DNA from: JAGQRJ01 sp041402045
Lineage (GTDB): Bacteria; Planctomycetota; J058
Length of the DNA stretch: 14,816 nucleotides
Direction of reading: 5' to 3'
NCBI GenBank assembly: GCA_041402045.1
Contig: JAWKSZ010000105.1
Location: 1 to 14,816, forward strand
The position numbers and the translations under genes are program-made. Below, one piece after another: positions 1-7,023 of the stretch; positions within the stretch are counted from its first letter, which is position 1; the number at the start of each line of letters is the position of its first letter. The notes beneath the pieces were generated by a model. The model was not told the origin of the DNA. It saw nothing but the letters and a program-made list of their open reading frames with translations, and did not search any database.

Positions 1-152
1 TCAGCACGTGGTCTCAGTGCTGACCACTCAGAATCGCGCACTTCCGTTTAGGGGCCCTTCACAATGGCCCGCATGGCTCGCTCCTCGCGCCTAGCCAGGA
101 ACGACGATTGCGGCGCGATCACCGCTGGAATCGACCTGACGGACCACTCGGC
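1..152. other. Intergenic stretch downstream of the carbamate kinase gene
   Basis: No gene can be supported here. A small inverted repeat (six-base arms at 2-7 and 17-22, nine-base loop) lies at the window edge. It could belong to a terminator or to a neighbouring gene outside the window. Short reading frames starting at 64 and 108 run into the antisense of the carbamate kinase gene and are shadows. Confidence 0.5.
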
Positions 153-1100
153 TCAGCCCGGGAGGATCCGGGTGCCCGCGTCGCCCTCGCAGGCCGCGAC
201 GATGTGCTCGGGGAGGCAGATCACGACCTCCTTCCCCCCGTTACGCAGGAAGCGGTCGGCCGCCTTGACCTTGGGCCCCATGCTCCCGGGCGGGAACTCG
301 CCTTGCTCCTCGAGGCGGTTCAGCTCGGAGACCGTGACCTCGCGCAGCAGGGTCCGGGTCTCGCTGAGGAAGTCCTTGTAGACGCCGAACACCCCGGTGG
401 TGATCACCAGCCGCTCTGCGCCCATGCGCACGCCGAGCAGCGCGCTGGAGCGGTCCTTGTCGATCACGCCCTCGATCCCGACCAGGTTCCCCTCGGCGTT
501 GCGGGCCAGGGGGATCCCGCCGCCGCCGCAGGCGATCACGACCGAGCCCCACTCGGTGAGCTTGACGATCTGCTCGAGCTGCAGGATCTCGACCGGGGCA
601 GGGGAGGGCACCACCCGCCGCCAGCCGCGGTGGGAGTCCTCCTTCATCTTCCAGCCGCGCTCGCGCTCGAGCTGCTCCACGAGCTGCTCGGGGTAGAACC
701 CGCCGATCGGCTTGGTCGGCTCCTGGAAGGCCTGGTCGCTGGGGTCGACCTCGACCTCGGTCACCACCGTGCTCACGGTCCAGGGCAGCCCGCGGCGCTC
801 GAGCTCGACCCGCAGCGCGCGCTGGATCATGTAGCCCATGCTGCCCTGGGTCTCGGCCACGATCGAGTCCAAGGGGACCTCGTGTACGTGGTCACGGCTG
901 ATCTGCGAGCGCAGCGCCTTGAACCCGACCTGGGGACCGTTGCCGTGGGTGAGCACGACCCGGTCCTCCTTGGTCCCCGCCTGCATGAAGTCCGCCATGT
1001 GCTTCATGGCCTGGGCCGTGACCGCGAACTGGTTCTGGATCGTGGGCGGGAGCGCAGGATCCAGGAGCGCGTTCCCCCCGATCGCCACCACGGTGAGCAT
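153..1100 (-). CDS. arcC: Carbamate kinase
   Basis: A 315-residue carbamate kinase, full length for the family (about 310). The enzyme interconverts ATP plus carbamate and ADP plus carbamoyl phosphate in the cytoplasm; in catabolism it makes ATP from carbamoyl phosphate. Family motifs are all visible: AIGGNAL at residues 6-12, HGNGPQVG at 52-59, ACGGGGIPL at 190-198, VIDKDRSSALLG at 212-223 and GSMGPKVKAA at 272-281, the last near the nucleotide site. The ATG at 1100 is preceded by GGAGG at good spacing. The frame stays open upstream to 1985, but that extension is antisense-like low-complexity translation overlapping the lipoprotein gene and is not real. No arginine deiminase or ornithine carbamoyltransferase gene is adjacent, so the source of carbamoyl phosphate is not shown. 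It lies 77 bases after the lipoprotein gene on the same strand and could be co-transcribed with it. The symbol follows the family name, not operon context. Confidence 0.95.
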   Translation of the reverse strand: MLTVVAIGGNALLDPALPPTIQNQFAVTAQAMKHMADFMQAGTKEDRVVLTHGNGPQVGFKALRSQISRDHVHEVPLDSIVAETQGSMGYMIQRALRVELERRGLPWTVSTVVTEVEVDPSDQAFQEPTKPIGGFYPEQLVEQLERERGWKMKEDSHRGWRRVVPSPAPVEILQLEQIVKLTEWGSVVIACGGGGIPLARNAEGNLVGIEGVIDKDRSSALLGVRMGAERLVITTGVFGVYKDFLSETRTLLREVTVSELNRLEEQGEFPPGSMGPKVKAADRFLRNGGKEVVICLPEHIVAACEGDAGTRILPG

Positions 1101-1147
1101 GGGTCCTCCGCCGAGCGAGGTCGGCGGCCCAGGATAGCCGCGCCCGC

Positions 1148-1162
1148 GGGTGCGGTGCACCC
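1148..1162 (-). terminator. Small hairpin after the lipoprotein gene
   Basis: A six-base perfect inverted repeat (1148-1153 with 1157-1162) with a three-base loop, 15 bases past the lipoprotein stop codon. An overlapping alternative stem (acccac with gtgggt) also exists. There is no T-tract, so this may be a weak or Rho-dependent terminator or simply a GC-rich coincidence. Confidence 0.3.
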
Positions 1163-1177
1163 ACGGGCGAGCGTGGG

Positions 1178-2449
1178 TCAGCGCGGCGCGCCGAAGGCCT
1201 CGACGTAGCGCTCCCCAGCCTCGCGCAGCGCGTCCTGCATGCGCTGCTCGAGCTCGGCCTGGCGCGCGGCGAGCTTGGCGAGCTCCTTCTCGGTGAGCTT
1301 GGCCACGGCCTCGGCGGGCAGGTCCTTCATGCCGCGCAGCCAGCCTTCGCGCTTGCGCTCGGCCTCGACCCGCGCCAGGTCGAACCCGTACGAGCGCAGG
1401 CTTTGCAGCCTGCCCAGCACGCGGTCGGCGGCCTTGCTGAAGCGGGTGAACTCGGGGTCGTCCTGGATCCCGTTCTCGTAGGCCTCGAGCACCGAGGGGT
1501 CGTCGGCCAGGGGCGCCCAGCGGGTCATGGGGTTGCGCAGGATGTTCGCCGAGGAGCTGTGGGAGCCGCGGGCCAGGGTCCCGGCCAGGGAGCGCGCGAA
1601 CTTGAAGCCCGCCTCGTAGACCTGGCGCCGGTGGTAGGCCTTCTCGTAGACCTCCGGCGGGTCCCGCGGAATGTCGTAGGCGTAGGCGTTCAGGGTGCGG
1701 TGGAACTCGACCCCCGCGCGCAGGGCCTCCCGGCACAGGTTGCGGATCAGGGTCTTGGCGTCGCCCGGCTGCGTGAGGTCGTAGCAGAGCGGGGTGGCCG
1801 AGAGGTACTGGATCTGGATCGTGCCCTCGCTGCCGTCGGCGCGCCGCACGACCACGTAGTTGTAGGTCAGGGGCTGGCCGTCGCGGTTGAAGGGCTTGGC
1901 CTCGACGAGGGTCAACCGCTCGCCAGCGAAGACCACTGGCGGGTCGGCGCGCTCGCGGTCCTTGCGCTTGAGCTGATAGGTGCACGTGGGGTAGACGTGA
2001 CGGCCGATCCCCTTGGCCACGTAGACCGAGTCGATCGCGGTCATGCCCGGCAGGTCGAGCTGCATGACGTCCACCGTCATGGGCGCCGGCTCAGGCGCCG
2101 CGCGCGGGGCAGGGGCGGGCTCGGGGTCGGGGACGCGCGCCAGCGGCTCGGGCTCCGGCTGGGGCTCAGGAGCCCGGCGCGGGGCGGGTCGGGGGGCGAC
2201 GGGTTCGGGGTCGTAGGCCACCGGCTCGGGGACCTGCGGCGCCGGGATCTCGTCGGGGACGTCGTAGCCCGCGTCCTCGGAGGCTTCGTCCTCGTAGCCG
2301 TCGTCGAGGTCGTCGTAGGCGACGACCTCGTAGTCGCTGGGCGCCGCGCGGACGGCTCCCACGACGTAGCCGGCGATGGTTTCGTCGGAGCAGCCCACCA
2401 GGGCGAGCCCCACGCTCGTGAACAGGATTCCAGCCTTGGCGTTCAACAC
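1178..2449 (-). CDS. Putative lipoprotein with acidic/proline-rich spacer, unknown function
   Basis: A 423-residue protein I do not recognise. The N-terminus has a hydrophobic stretch ending in L-V-G-C at residues 17-20, a lipobox, so export and lipid anchoring at Cys20 is likely. Residues about 40-125 are low complexity: first very acidic (many D, E, Y), then rich in Pro-Glu and Pro-Ala, as in a spacer holding a domain away from the membrane. Residues about 130-220 look like a compact beta-rich domain with two cysteines (the YPTCTY region and PLCYD). The remainder is helical and charged, ending in an E/K/A/R-rich probable coiled coil. A GTG start at 2449 follows an excellent AAAGGAGG at very short spacing; the next codon is TTG and sits at more usual spacing, so either may be used. 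It sits downstream of the ECF sigma gene, separated by about 250 bases with a large inverted repeat. Confidence 0.75.
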   Translation of the reverse strand: MLNAKAGILFTSVGLALVGCSDETIAGYVVGAVRAAPSDYEVVAYDDLDDGYEDEASEDAGYDVPDEIPAPQVPEPVAYDPEPVAPRPAPRRAPEPQPEPEPLARVPDPEPAPAPRAAPEPAPMTVDVMQLDLPGMTAIDSVYVAKGIGRHVYPTCTYQLKRKDRERADPPVVFAGERLTLVEAKPFNRDGQPLTYNYVVVRRADGSEGTIQIQYLSATPLCYDLTQPGDAKTLIRNLCREALRAGVEFHRTLNAYAYDIPRDPPEVYEKAYHRRQVYEAGFKFARSLAGTLARGSHSSSANILRNPMTRWAPLADDPSVLEAYENGIQDDPEFTRFSKAADRVLGRLQSLRSYGFDLARVEAERKREGWLRGMKDLPAEAVAKLTEKELAKLAARQAELEQRMQDALREAGERYVEAFGAPR

Positions 2450-2605
2450 GCACCTCCTTTACAGGCTCTCTCTGCCTGCAGGTTGTGCGTGGGCGGGGGA
2501 GGGTTTTGCCCGTTCTCGAGAAATCTCTCGATCAGCTCAAGCGGCTGCAGTGCTGGCGCTTATGGCGGCGCCGGGCGGTCGCGCGTCGGCGGAGCTTCTT
2601 CCTCG
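2450..2605 (-). promoter_or_regulatory. Upstream region of the lipoprotein gene with Shine-Dalgarno
   Basis: This holds the strong ribosome binding site (AAAGGAGG, complement of 2453-2460). Just upstream is a small hairpin with five-base arms at 2462-2466 and 2474-2478, which falls in the 5' leader. Another short palindrome (cgaga/tctcg) lies near 2516-2529. A promoter is expected here because the large inverted repeat separates this gene from the sigma gene, but I cannot identify a -35/-10 pair with confidence. Confidence 0.35.
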
Positions 2606-2702
2606 TAGGCGGAGTCACGAGGCGGAGCGGACGAGGGCGTCGCCGAGGCGTGAGCGCCCCCGCAGTCCGCCCTCGTCCGCTCCGCCTCGTGAACTCCGCC
2701 TA
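2606..2702. repeat. Long near-perfect inverted repeat overlapping the sigma-factor stop codon
   Basis: The arms 2615-2639 and 2668-2692 are perfect 25-base reverse complements. After a single bulged A at 2693, pairing continues for nine more bases (2606-2614 with 2694-2702), giving a 34-bp stem with one bulge. The 28-base loop contains its own small hairpin (ggcg 2647-2650 with cgcc 2655-2658). The outer edge includes the TAG stop of the sigma gene (2700-2702). It would form a very stable terminator-like hairpin for the leftward sigma transcript, but no T-tract follows on either strand. It may instead be a palindromic repeat or a small non-autonomous mobile element. Confidence 0.85.
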
Positions 2703-3434
2703 GCCGAAGACGACTTGCCACTCCTCCTCGAGCTGCTCGTTGGAGGCGACGGTCTCGCGGAGCTGGGCGCGGATCTCGGCGCGCAGGCGCTCTCGCGCGG
2801 CGTAGAGGTGGTTGCGCACGTCGGAGACCTTGATCCCCAAGGCCTCGGCGACGGAGGTGTAGGTCGGCTGCTCCCCCGCCTCGGCCAGCTCGTAGGCCTC
2901 GTAGACCTGGAGCCGCAGCGTGTGGCCGTTGTCCCGCAGCCACTCCCGGGTGCGCTCGAGCCCGGTGTCGAGCAGGTCCTCGACCCACGCGCGGTCGAAG
3001 GCGTCCTCGGGGGACTCGGCCCGCGGGTCGGCGAGCAGCGCCTCGAGCCCGGTCACCTCGTCGTCGGAGATCGGGACGTGGGTCGTGGCCCCGCCGCGCT
3101 TCAGGCGGCGCAGGCTCTGCTCGTGATTCCGGGCGTAGTTGCGCAGGAGCCCTTTGAGGTAGAGCCGGAAGGTGGCTTGCTCGGCGTCGTAGCGCTCGAG
3201 CACGTTGCCGTCGAGCAGCCAAATGAAGAAGCTCTGGGTCAGGTCTTTGGCGTCTTCGTTGGTCTTGCGCAGTGCGCGGCGCACGTAGCAGTAGATCGGC
3301 TTCCAGTAGCGCGCGCAGAGCTGCTCCAGCCCGCGGGCGCGGTCCTCGTCGGTCTTGAGGTTGACGACCATGCTCCAGCTCGTGGGAGGGAACTCCCCGC
3401 CGCCGGCGCCGAGGGTCGTGTAGCGATCCTTCAC
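2700..3434 (-). CDS. ECF-type RNA polymerase sigma factor, planctomycete class
   Basis: A 244-residue sigma-70 family factor of the extracytoplasmic-function type. Region 2 spans about residues 38-105, with YWKPIYCYVRRAL then EDAKDLTQSFF, the pattern typical of planctomycete and acidobacterial ECF factors. Region 4 spans about 165-228 with the helix-turn-helix core SVAEALGIKVSDVRNHL. The N-terminal TSWSMVV motif is also typical of this class, in which the sigma factor is often linked to Ser/Thr kinases. It would recruit RNA polymerase to a specific regulon. The start is GTG at 3434 with only a weak upstream GGGG; an internal ATG at residue 22 is less likely because it would remove the conserved N-terminal motif. 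No anti-sigma gene is adjacent. A TPR-kinase of the type associated with such factors lies 5 kb away on the other strand. The stop codon is inside a large inverted repeat. Confidence 0.93.
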   Translation of the reverse strand: MKDRYTTLGAGGGEFPPTSWSMVVNLKTDEDRARGLEQLCARYWKPIYCYVRRALRKTNEDAKDLTQSFFIWLLDGNVLERYDAEQATFRLYLKGLLRNYARNHEQSLRRLKRGGATTHVPISDDEVTGLEALLADPRAESPEDAFDRAWVEDLLDTGLERTREWLRDNGHTLRLQVYEAYELAEAGEQPTYTSVAEALGIKVSDVRNHLYAARERLRAEIRAQLRETVASNEQLEEEWQVVFG

Positions 3435-3561
3435 GCCCCGAGCTTAGCGCTTCGGCGGCCGGCGCACAGCAAGCTCCCGTGAAGGCGCCTCGCCCCCCTG
3501 AAGGCGACGCCCTGGCGGTTGGGACGCACAGCGCTCGTGCTGTGCGTCAGACGTTGCGGCA
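3435..3561. other. Intergenic region upstream of the sigma gene
   Basis: This holds the putative terminator hairpin at 3523-3548 for the operon to the right and, presumably, the sigma-factor promoter. No promoter elements can be named with confidence. Reading frames crossing it are GC-rich shadows. Confidence 0.4.
3523..3548 (-). terminator. Hairpin terminator candidate for the coiled-coil operon
   Basis: A perfect ten-base inverted repeat (gacgcacagc at 3523-3532 with gctgtgcgtc at 3539-3548) around a six-base loop. It begins 14 bases after the stop codon of the 67-residue reading frame, the position expected for a terminator of the leftward three-gene unit. There is no T-tract. Its position gives mild support to the small gene being the true last gene. 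Confidence 0.5.
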
Positions 3562-3765
3562 CTAACGCCTGCGCCGGCTGCGGAGGGCCACCCGCACCGG
3601 GGCCGCGGGGGTCGCGCTCACCGGCGCACGCTCCGCGGCGTCGAGCTCGGGGTCGGTCTCCTCGGGGCACCCACGGGCGCGGGCGCGCTCGTGGGCGAGG
3701 AGCCCGGCGACGATCCGCGCGCTCGCGCTGCGACGGGGCCGAGGGTCGTCGGCGGGGCGGCCCAC
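3562..3765 (-). CDS. Possible small Arg/Ala-rich protein, translationally coupled
   Basis: A 67-residue reading frame, not recognised. Its GTG start at 3765 overlaps the TAG stop of the coiled-coil gene (TAGTG arrangement), and GGAGG lies eight bases upstream, inside the last arginine codons of that gene. More than 90% of its third codon positions are G or C, like the genes around it, and a ten-base-stem hairpin follows its stop. The product is strongly basic, with an Arg-rich start and an RSRRRR end, and the middle contains a short helical segment (residues about 16-30). Against it: high GC3 and open frames arise by chance in such GC-rich DNA, and the ribosome binding site doubles as Arg codons. 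The protein could bind nucleic acid or an acidic partner such as the upstream coiled-coil protein, but that is inference only. Confidence 0.45.
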   Translation of the reverse strand: MGRPADDPRPRRSASARIVAGLLAHERARARGCPEETDPELDAAERAPVSATPAAPVRVALRSRRRR

Positions 3766-5498
3766 TAGTAGGTCCTCCGCCGCCGGCGACGCCGCGGGGT
3801 GGCCGCGCTGCGCCGCGCCGGCGCGGGGCGCGGCGCGCGCTCCTCGGCGTCGCGCTCGCGGGCCTTGAGCTCGCGCTTCGCCCGGGCGACGCGCTCTTGC
3901 GACGCGAGGAGCTCCTCGCGCTCGTTCCGCAGCGCGCGGGCCTCGACCGCGAGGGCGTCCCGCTCCTGGGCCAGGGCGCGCTCGGCCCTTTTCTGCGCGC
4001 GCTGCTCCTGGGCCTCGCGCTCGGCCTCCAGGGCCTTGCGCTCGCGGCCGAGCCGCTCGTGGGCCTCGCGGACCTTGGCGCGCTTCTGCTCGAGCTCCCG
4101 GGCCTTGGCCTCGAGCGCTCGCCGGCTCTCGCCCAGGGCTTCCCGGGCCTGCTCGAGCTCCGCGCGGGTCGAGCGAGCCTCGCCCACCAGTCGGGCCTCG
4201 GCCTCCTTGCTCTGGGCCTCGAGCCCCTCGCGGATCGCGGCCACCTCGGCCTCGAGCTCGGCCCGACGCTCGGCGATCGCCTCGGCGACGCGCGCCTCGA
4301 GGGCCGCGCGCTCGGCTGCCAGCGCCTCGCGCGCTCCCTCCAGCGCCGCGCGGTCCTCGTCGAGCTGCCTCCGGCGACCCTCGAGCTCGGCGCGCTCGGA
4401 CTCGACCCCGCGGCGAGCCTCGGCCAGGCCCTGGACCTCTGCCGCCACGCGCTCGGCGATCAGCTCCTGGAACGCCGCGCGCTGCTCGCCGAGGGCGGCG
4501 CGCACGGCCTCGACCTCGGCCACGGCGCTGCGGAGCCCGCCGCGCTCGCCCTCGAGCACCAGGCGCTCACGGTCGAGGTCGGCGCGGGCGCCCTCGAGCC
4601 GGCGCTCGAGCTCGCGCTCCAGGCGCACCTCCACGTCTCCCAGGGCGTGGGCCAGCGCGGTGCGCTCGGCCTCCAGGGCGTGGCGGGCCGCCGCGAGCTC
4701 AGGGGCCGGGGTGGGCCGCGGCAGCCGCGCCTCCCAGGCCTCCAGCGCGGGGACGAGGCCCGCGCTCACGCGGCGCTCGACCTCGGCCTCGAGCTCGCGG
4801 CGCGTGCGCTCGAGCGCCTCGCTGCGCTCGGCGAGCTGCTCCTCCACCTGCGCAGCGACGCGCTGCTCGAGCTCGGCCTGGGCCCGGGCCAGGGAGGCCG
4901 AGGCGGCCTGGACCCGCGCCTGCTCGTCGGCGAGCTCGGCGCGCAGGGCCTCGCGCACCTGGGCCTCGAGGCTCGAGCGCTCCTCGGTCAGGGCGGCCCG
5001 CTCGGCGTCGAGCTGGGCGCGCTCCGCGGCCAGGGCCTCGCGGGCCTGCTCGCGCTCGGCGCGTCCGGTCGCCGAGGCGAGGTCCGCCAGCGCCTCCTCG
5101 GGGGAGAGCGGGACGAGCTCCTCGTCGTCCTCGGAGGCCTCGAGCGCGTCGTGCAGCCCGCACTCCGAGAGGCTCGGGGGCGTCGCGGCGCGGCGCTGCA
5201 GGCCCAGGCGATCGCTGAAGGCCGCGGCGAACCCGTCCTCCACGCTCTCGATCTCGAGCCCGACGCCTGCGAGGGTGTCGTCCGCCTCGACCGGCAGCTC
5301 GGCGTCCGAGTCGAGGGCGACCACCAGGGCGTCGTCGTCCTCGTCCTCGAACAGGTCGTCGTCTTCGTCGTCGCCCAGCGGCGGCGGGCCCGAGCCAGCG
5401 TCGAGGTCCCAGCCGCTGGCCGAGCCCCAGTCGAGGTCGTCGTCGTCGGCTCCGTCGAGGCCCGGGAGCGGGGGCGGGGCGAGGTCGTGGCTGGACAT
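3765..5498 (-). CDS. Long coiled-coil protein with acidic head and basic tail
   Basis: A 577-residue protein with three clear zones. Residues 1 to about 140 are strikingly acidic (several runs of D and E) and proline/glycine-bearing, so likely disordered. Residues about 145-555 are almost entirely E, A, R, L and Q with heptad-like spacing and few helix breakers, predicting a very long coiled coil (about 60 nm if fully extended). The last 20 residues are basic, ending in seven arginines before Thr-Tyr. There is no signal peptide or membrane segment, so it is cytoplasmic. The ATG at 5498 overlaps the TAA of the upstream membrane-protein gene (TAATG), so translation is probably coupled. A scaffold or filament-forming role next to a membrane partner is plausible but not shown. 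Database hits to SMC, myosin-like or chromosome-partition proteins would mostly reflect the coiled-coil composition. Confidence 0.85.
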   Translation of the reverse strand: MSSHDLAPPPLPGLDGADDDDLDWGSASGWDLDAGSGPPPLGDDEDDDLFEDEDDDALVVALDSDAELPVEADDTLAGVGLEIESVEDGFAAAFSDRLGLQRRAATPPSLSECGLHDALEASEDDEELVPLSPEEALADLASATGRAEREQAREALAAERAQLDAERAALTEERSSLEAQVREALRAELADEQARVQAASASLARAQAELEQRVAAQVEEQLAERSEALERTRRELEAEVERRVSAGLVPALEAWEARLPRPTPAPELAAARHALEAERTALAHALGDVEVRLERELERRLEGARADLDRERLVLEGERGGLRSAVAEVEAVRAALGEQRAAFQELIAERVAAEVQGLAEARRGVESERAELEGRRRQLDEDRAALEGAREALAAERAALEARVAEAIAERRAELEAEVAAIREGLEAQSKEAEARLVGEARSTRAELEQAREALGESRRALEAKARELEQKRAKVREAHERLGRERKALEAEREAQEQRAQKRAERALAQERDALAVEARALRNEREELLASQERVARAKRELKARERDAEERAPRPAPARRSAATPRRRRRRRTY

Positions 5499-6814
5499 TA
5501 CTCGGCTCCTTCGGCGCAGCGCGCGAGGTAGGTGTCACGGGAGATCAGGCTGTCGTTGCCGGGGCGGCCCGCGGCGTAGAGCAGGGAGAGGAGCGCGTTG
5601 TGGACCGAGGCCAGGATCGCGCAGACCACGACCCCCACGAACCCGATCCAGAGCCCCATGAAGATCAGCATGAGCATGGCCCCGGGGTAGGGCGCGTCGC
5701 CCATGCCGCCCGCCTGCAGCCACTCCAGGGTCTCGGGGCCGACGCTGGCGAACACGGCGGCCAAGGGCAGGGCCACGACCAGGGCCGCGATCAGGCACAG
5801 GACCTGCGCCAGCGCGCTGATCCCCAGGTTGGGGAGCGCGCCCCAGGCCAGGGCCCGCACCAGCGAGCGCTTGGCGAAGCCGAGCACCAGCCCCAGGGTG
5901 TCCTTGATCCCCGCCCCCTCGAAGGCTGCGGCGACCGGGCCGAAGGCCGCGGCGACGCCAGCGGCGACGACGAGGAACAGGGTCAGCGCCCCCAGCGCCA
6001 GGTGCACTCCGAACAAGAGCCCGGTGCCCACCGGACCCACGTAGGGGATCTTGACCACCAGCGCCAGGATCCCGAGCAGGACCAGGGGCACGAGCCAGGC
6101 CAGGGAGAGCACGAAGGGCGGGACGCTGAGCGAGGCGGCCTGGGACAGCGCGTGGCGCAGCGCCTCCTGCGCCCGCGGCGGCTCCTGCTCCAGGATCTGG
6201 AAGCGCGCGTGGTAGCTCAGCGCGCCCACCGCGACGGTCGTGAGCACGTAGGCAGCCAGCGCCCCGAGGCCCATGCAGGGCAGCGCCAGCAGCACGTGCA
6301 GCTTGGCCGCGAGCACGCCGACCCCGCCCAGGAGCACGAGGGCCAGCGCGGGGAGCGAGAAGCCCATGAGCGCGAGCTTGACCCGCTCGAGCTCGAGCCC
6401 ACGCCCGAAGGCCAGGAACATGTGCTTCCACTCCAGGCGGTAGGGCGGGGTGAAGCCCGCGGCGCCGGTCTCGGCCTTGCGCGCCGTGCGCTTGGTGCCG
6501 CTCTTGCGCGTGACCTTGCGCTCCCCCGAGGCGCTGACGCCGCTGCGGCTCTTGCGCTTGGTCGACGACGTCTTGGTCTTCGTGCGCGCCTTAGGCGCCA
6601 TGGCCTCGGGGGCCTCCTCCACCGCGCTGGCCTCGGCCGGCGCGCTCTGGAAGTGCTCGATCTCAGCGACCGGCTCCCAGGCCTCCATGCCGTCTCGCCA
6701 GGCGAGCGCCCCGTCGGGGAGCTTGCCCACGTCGAGCTGCTGCCGCAGCCGCCCGCTGGTCATGGGGCCGGCCTTCTTCTTGCCCGCCGCGACGTACCAC
6801 ACCTTTGCACCCAT
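5498..6814 (-). CDS. GYF_2-domain multi-pass membrane protein
   Basis: A 438-residue protein. Residues about 4-55 (WYVAAGKKKAGPMTSGRL then ALAWRDGMEAWEPVAEI) match the GYF_2 domain, a small peptide-binding-type module common in planctomycetes and often fused to membrane domains. Residues about 75-118 form a Lys/Arg/Ser/Thr-rich linker. The rest is a membrane domain with about six hydrophobic segments, near residues 148-172, 174-200, 231-255, 263-298, 330-357 and 378-405. The N-terminal domain is probably cytoplasmic given the basic linker. The ATG at 6814 is chosen because GGAGG lies about six bases upstream and the GYF motif starts right there; the frame is open up to 6913 but the extension is not domain-like. 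It is the first gene of a coupled set with the coiled-coil protein. Function is unknown; a membrane anchor or receptor for proline-containing or coiled-coil partners is inference. Confidence 0.9.
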   Translation of the reverse strand: MGAKVWYVAAGKKKAGPMTSGRLRQQLDVGKLPDGALAWRDGMEAWEPVAEIEHFQSAPAEASAVEEAPEAMAPKARTKTKTSSTKRKSRSGVSASGERKVTRKSGTKRTARKAETGAAGFTPPYRLEWKHMFLAFGRGLELERVKLALMGFSLPALALVLLGGVGVLAAKLHVLLALPCMGLGALAAYVLTTVAVGALSYHARFQILEQEPPRAQEALRHALSQAASLSVPPFVLSLAWLVPLVLLGILALVVKIPYVGPVGTGLLFGVHLALGALTLFLVVAAGVAAAFGPVAAAFEGAGIKDTLGLVLGFAKRSLVRALAWGALPNLGISALAQVLCLIAALVVALPLAAVFASVGPETLEWLQAGGMGDAPYPGAMLMLIFMGLWIGFVGVVVCAILASVHNALLSLLYAAGRPGNDSLISRDTYLARCAEGAE

Positions 6815-7023
6815 CGTGTTCCTCCGTGCTTGCCCTCTCTTGTGCAGCCGCTCGCCAGGGTTTTTGGGATTTCTGGGAATTCTGCAGGTCGCGCTCAACT
6901 CATTGCGAGGCAACGGCCTGCGAAGGGACGCTGCTGCGCGGGCGAGGGCTCGCGCGCCTCGCCGCGGGCGACAGTCGCCGCGCGCTCCGGGGTATCCCCC
7001 TGCACACCCCGAGGAGGTGTCCC
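6815..7023. promoter_or_regulatory. Divergent intergenic region with promoters for both flanking genes
   Basis: The 209 bases between two divergently transcribed genes must contain both promoters. The stretch around 6858-6885 is locally AT-rich (runs of T between G triplets), unusual for this DNA, and is a reasonable place for melting. Ribosome binding sites are clear: GGAGG upstream of 6814 on the minus strand and GAGGAGG just before the GTG at 7024 on the plus strand. No -10/-35 pair is assigned. Confidence 0.5.

Noticed and set aside
153..1985. A 610-residue fused carbamate kinase reading frame on the minus strand
   Set aside because: The N-terminal half is Arg/Pro/Ala-rich shadow translation overlapping the lipoprotein gene in another frame; the carbamate kinase start at 1100 has its own ribosome binding site.
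3765..5498. SMC or other chromosome-partition protein
   Set aside because: There are no Walker A/B or hinge features; only the coiled-coil composition is shared.
3519..5661. Long plus-strand frames across the coiled-coil gene
   Set aside because: They are antisense shadows made of Leu/Gly or Ser/Arg repeats caused by the repetitive E/A/R codons of the coiled-coil gene.
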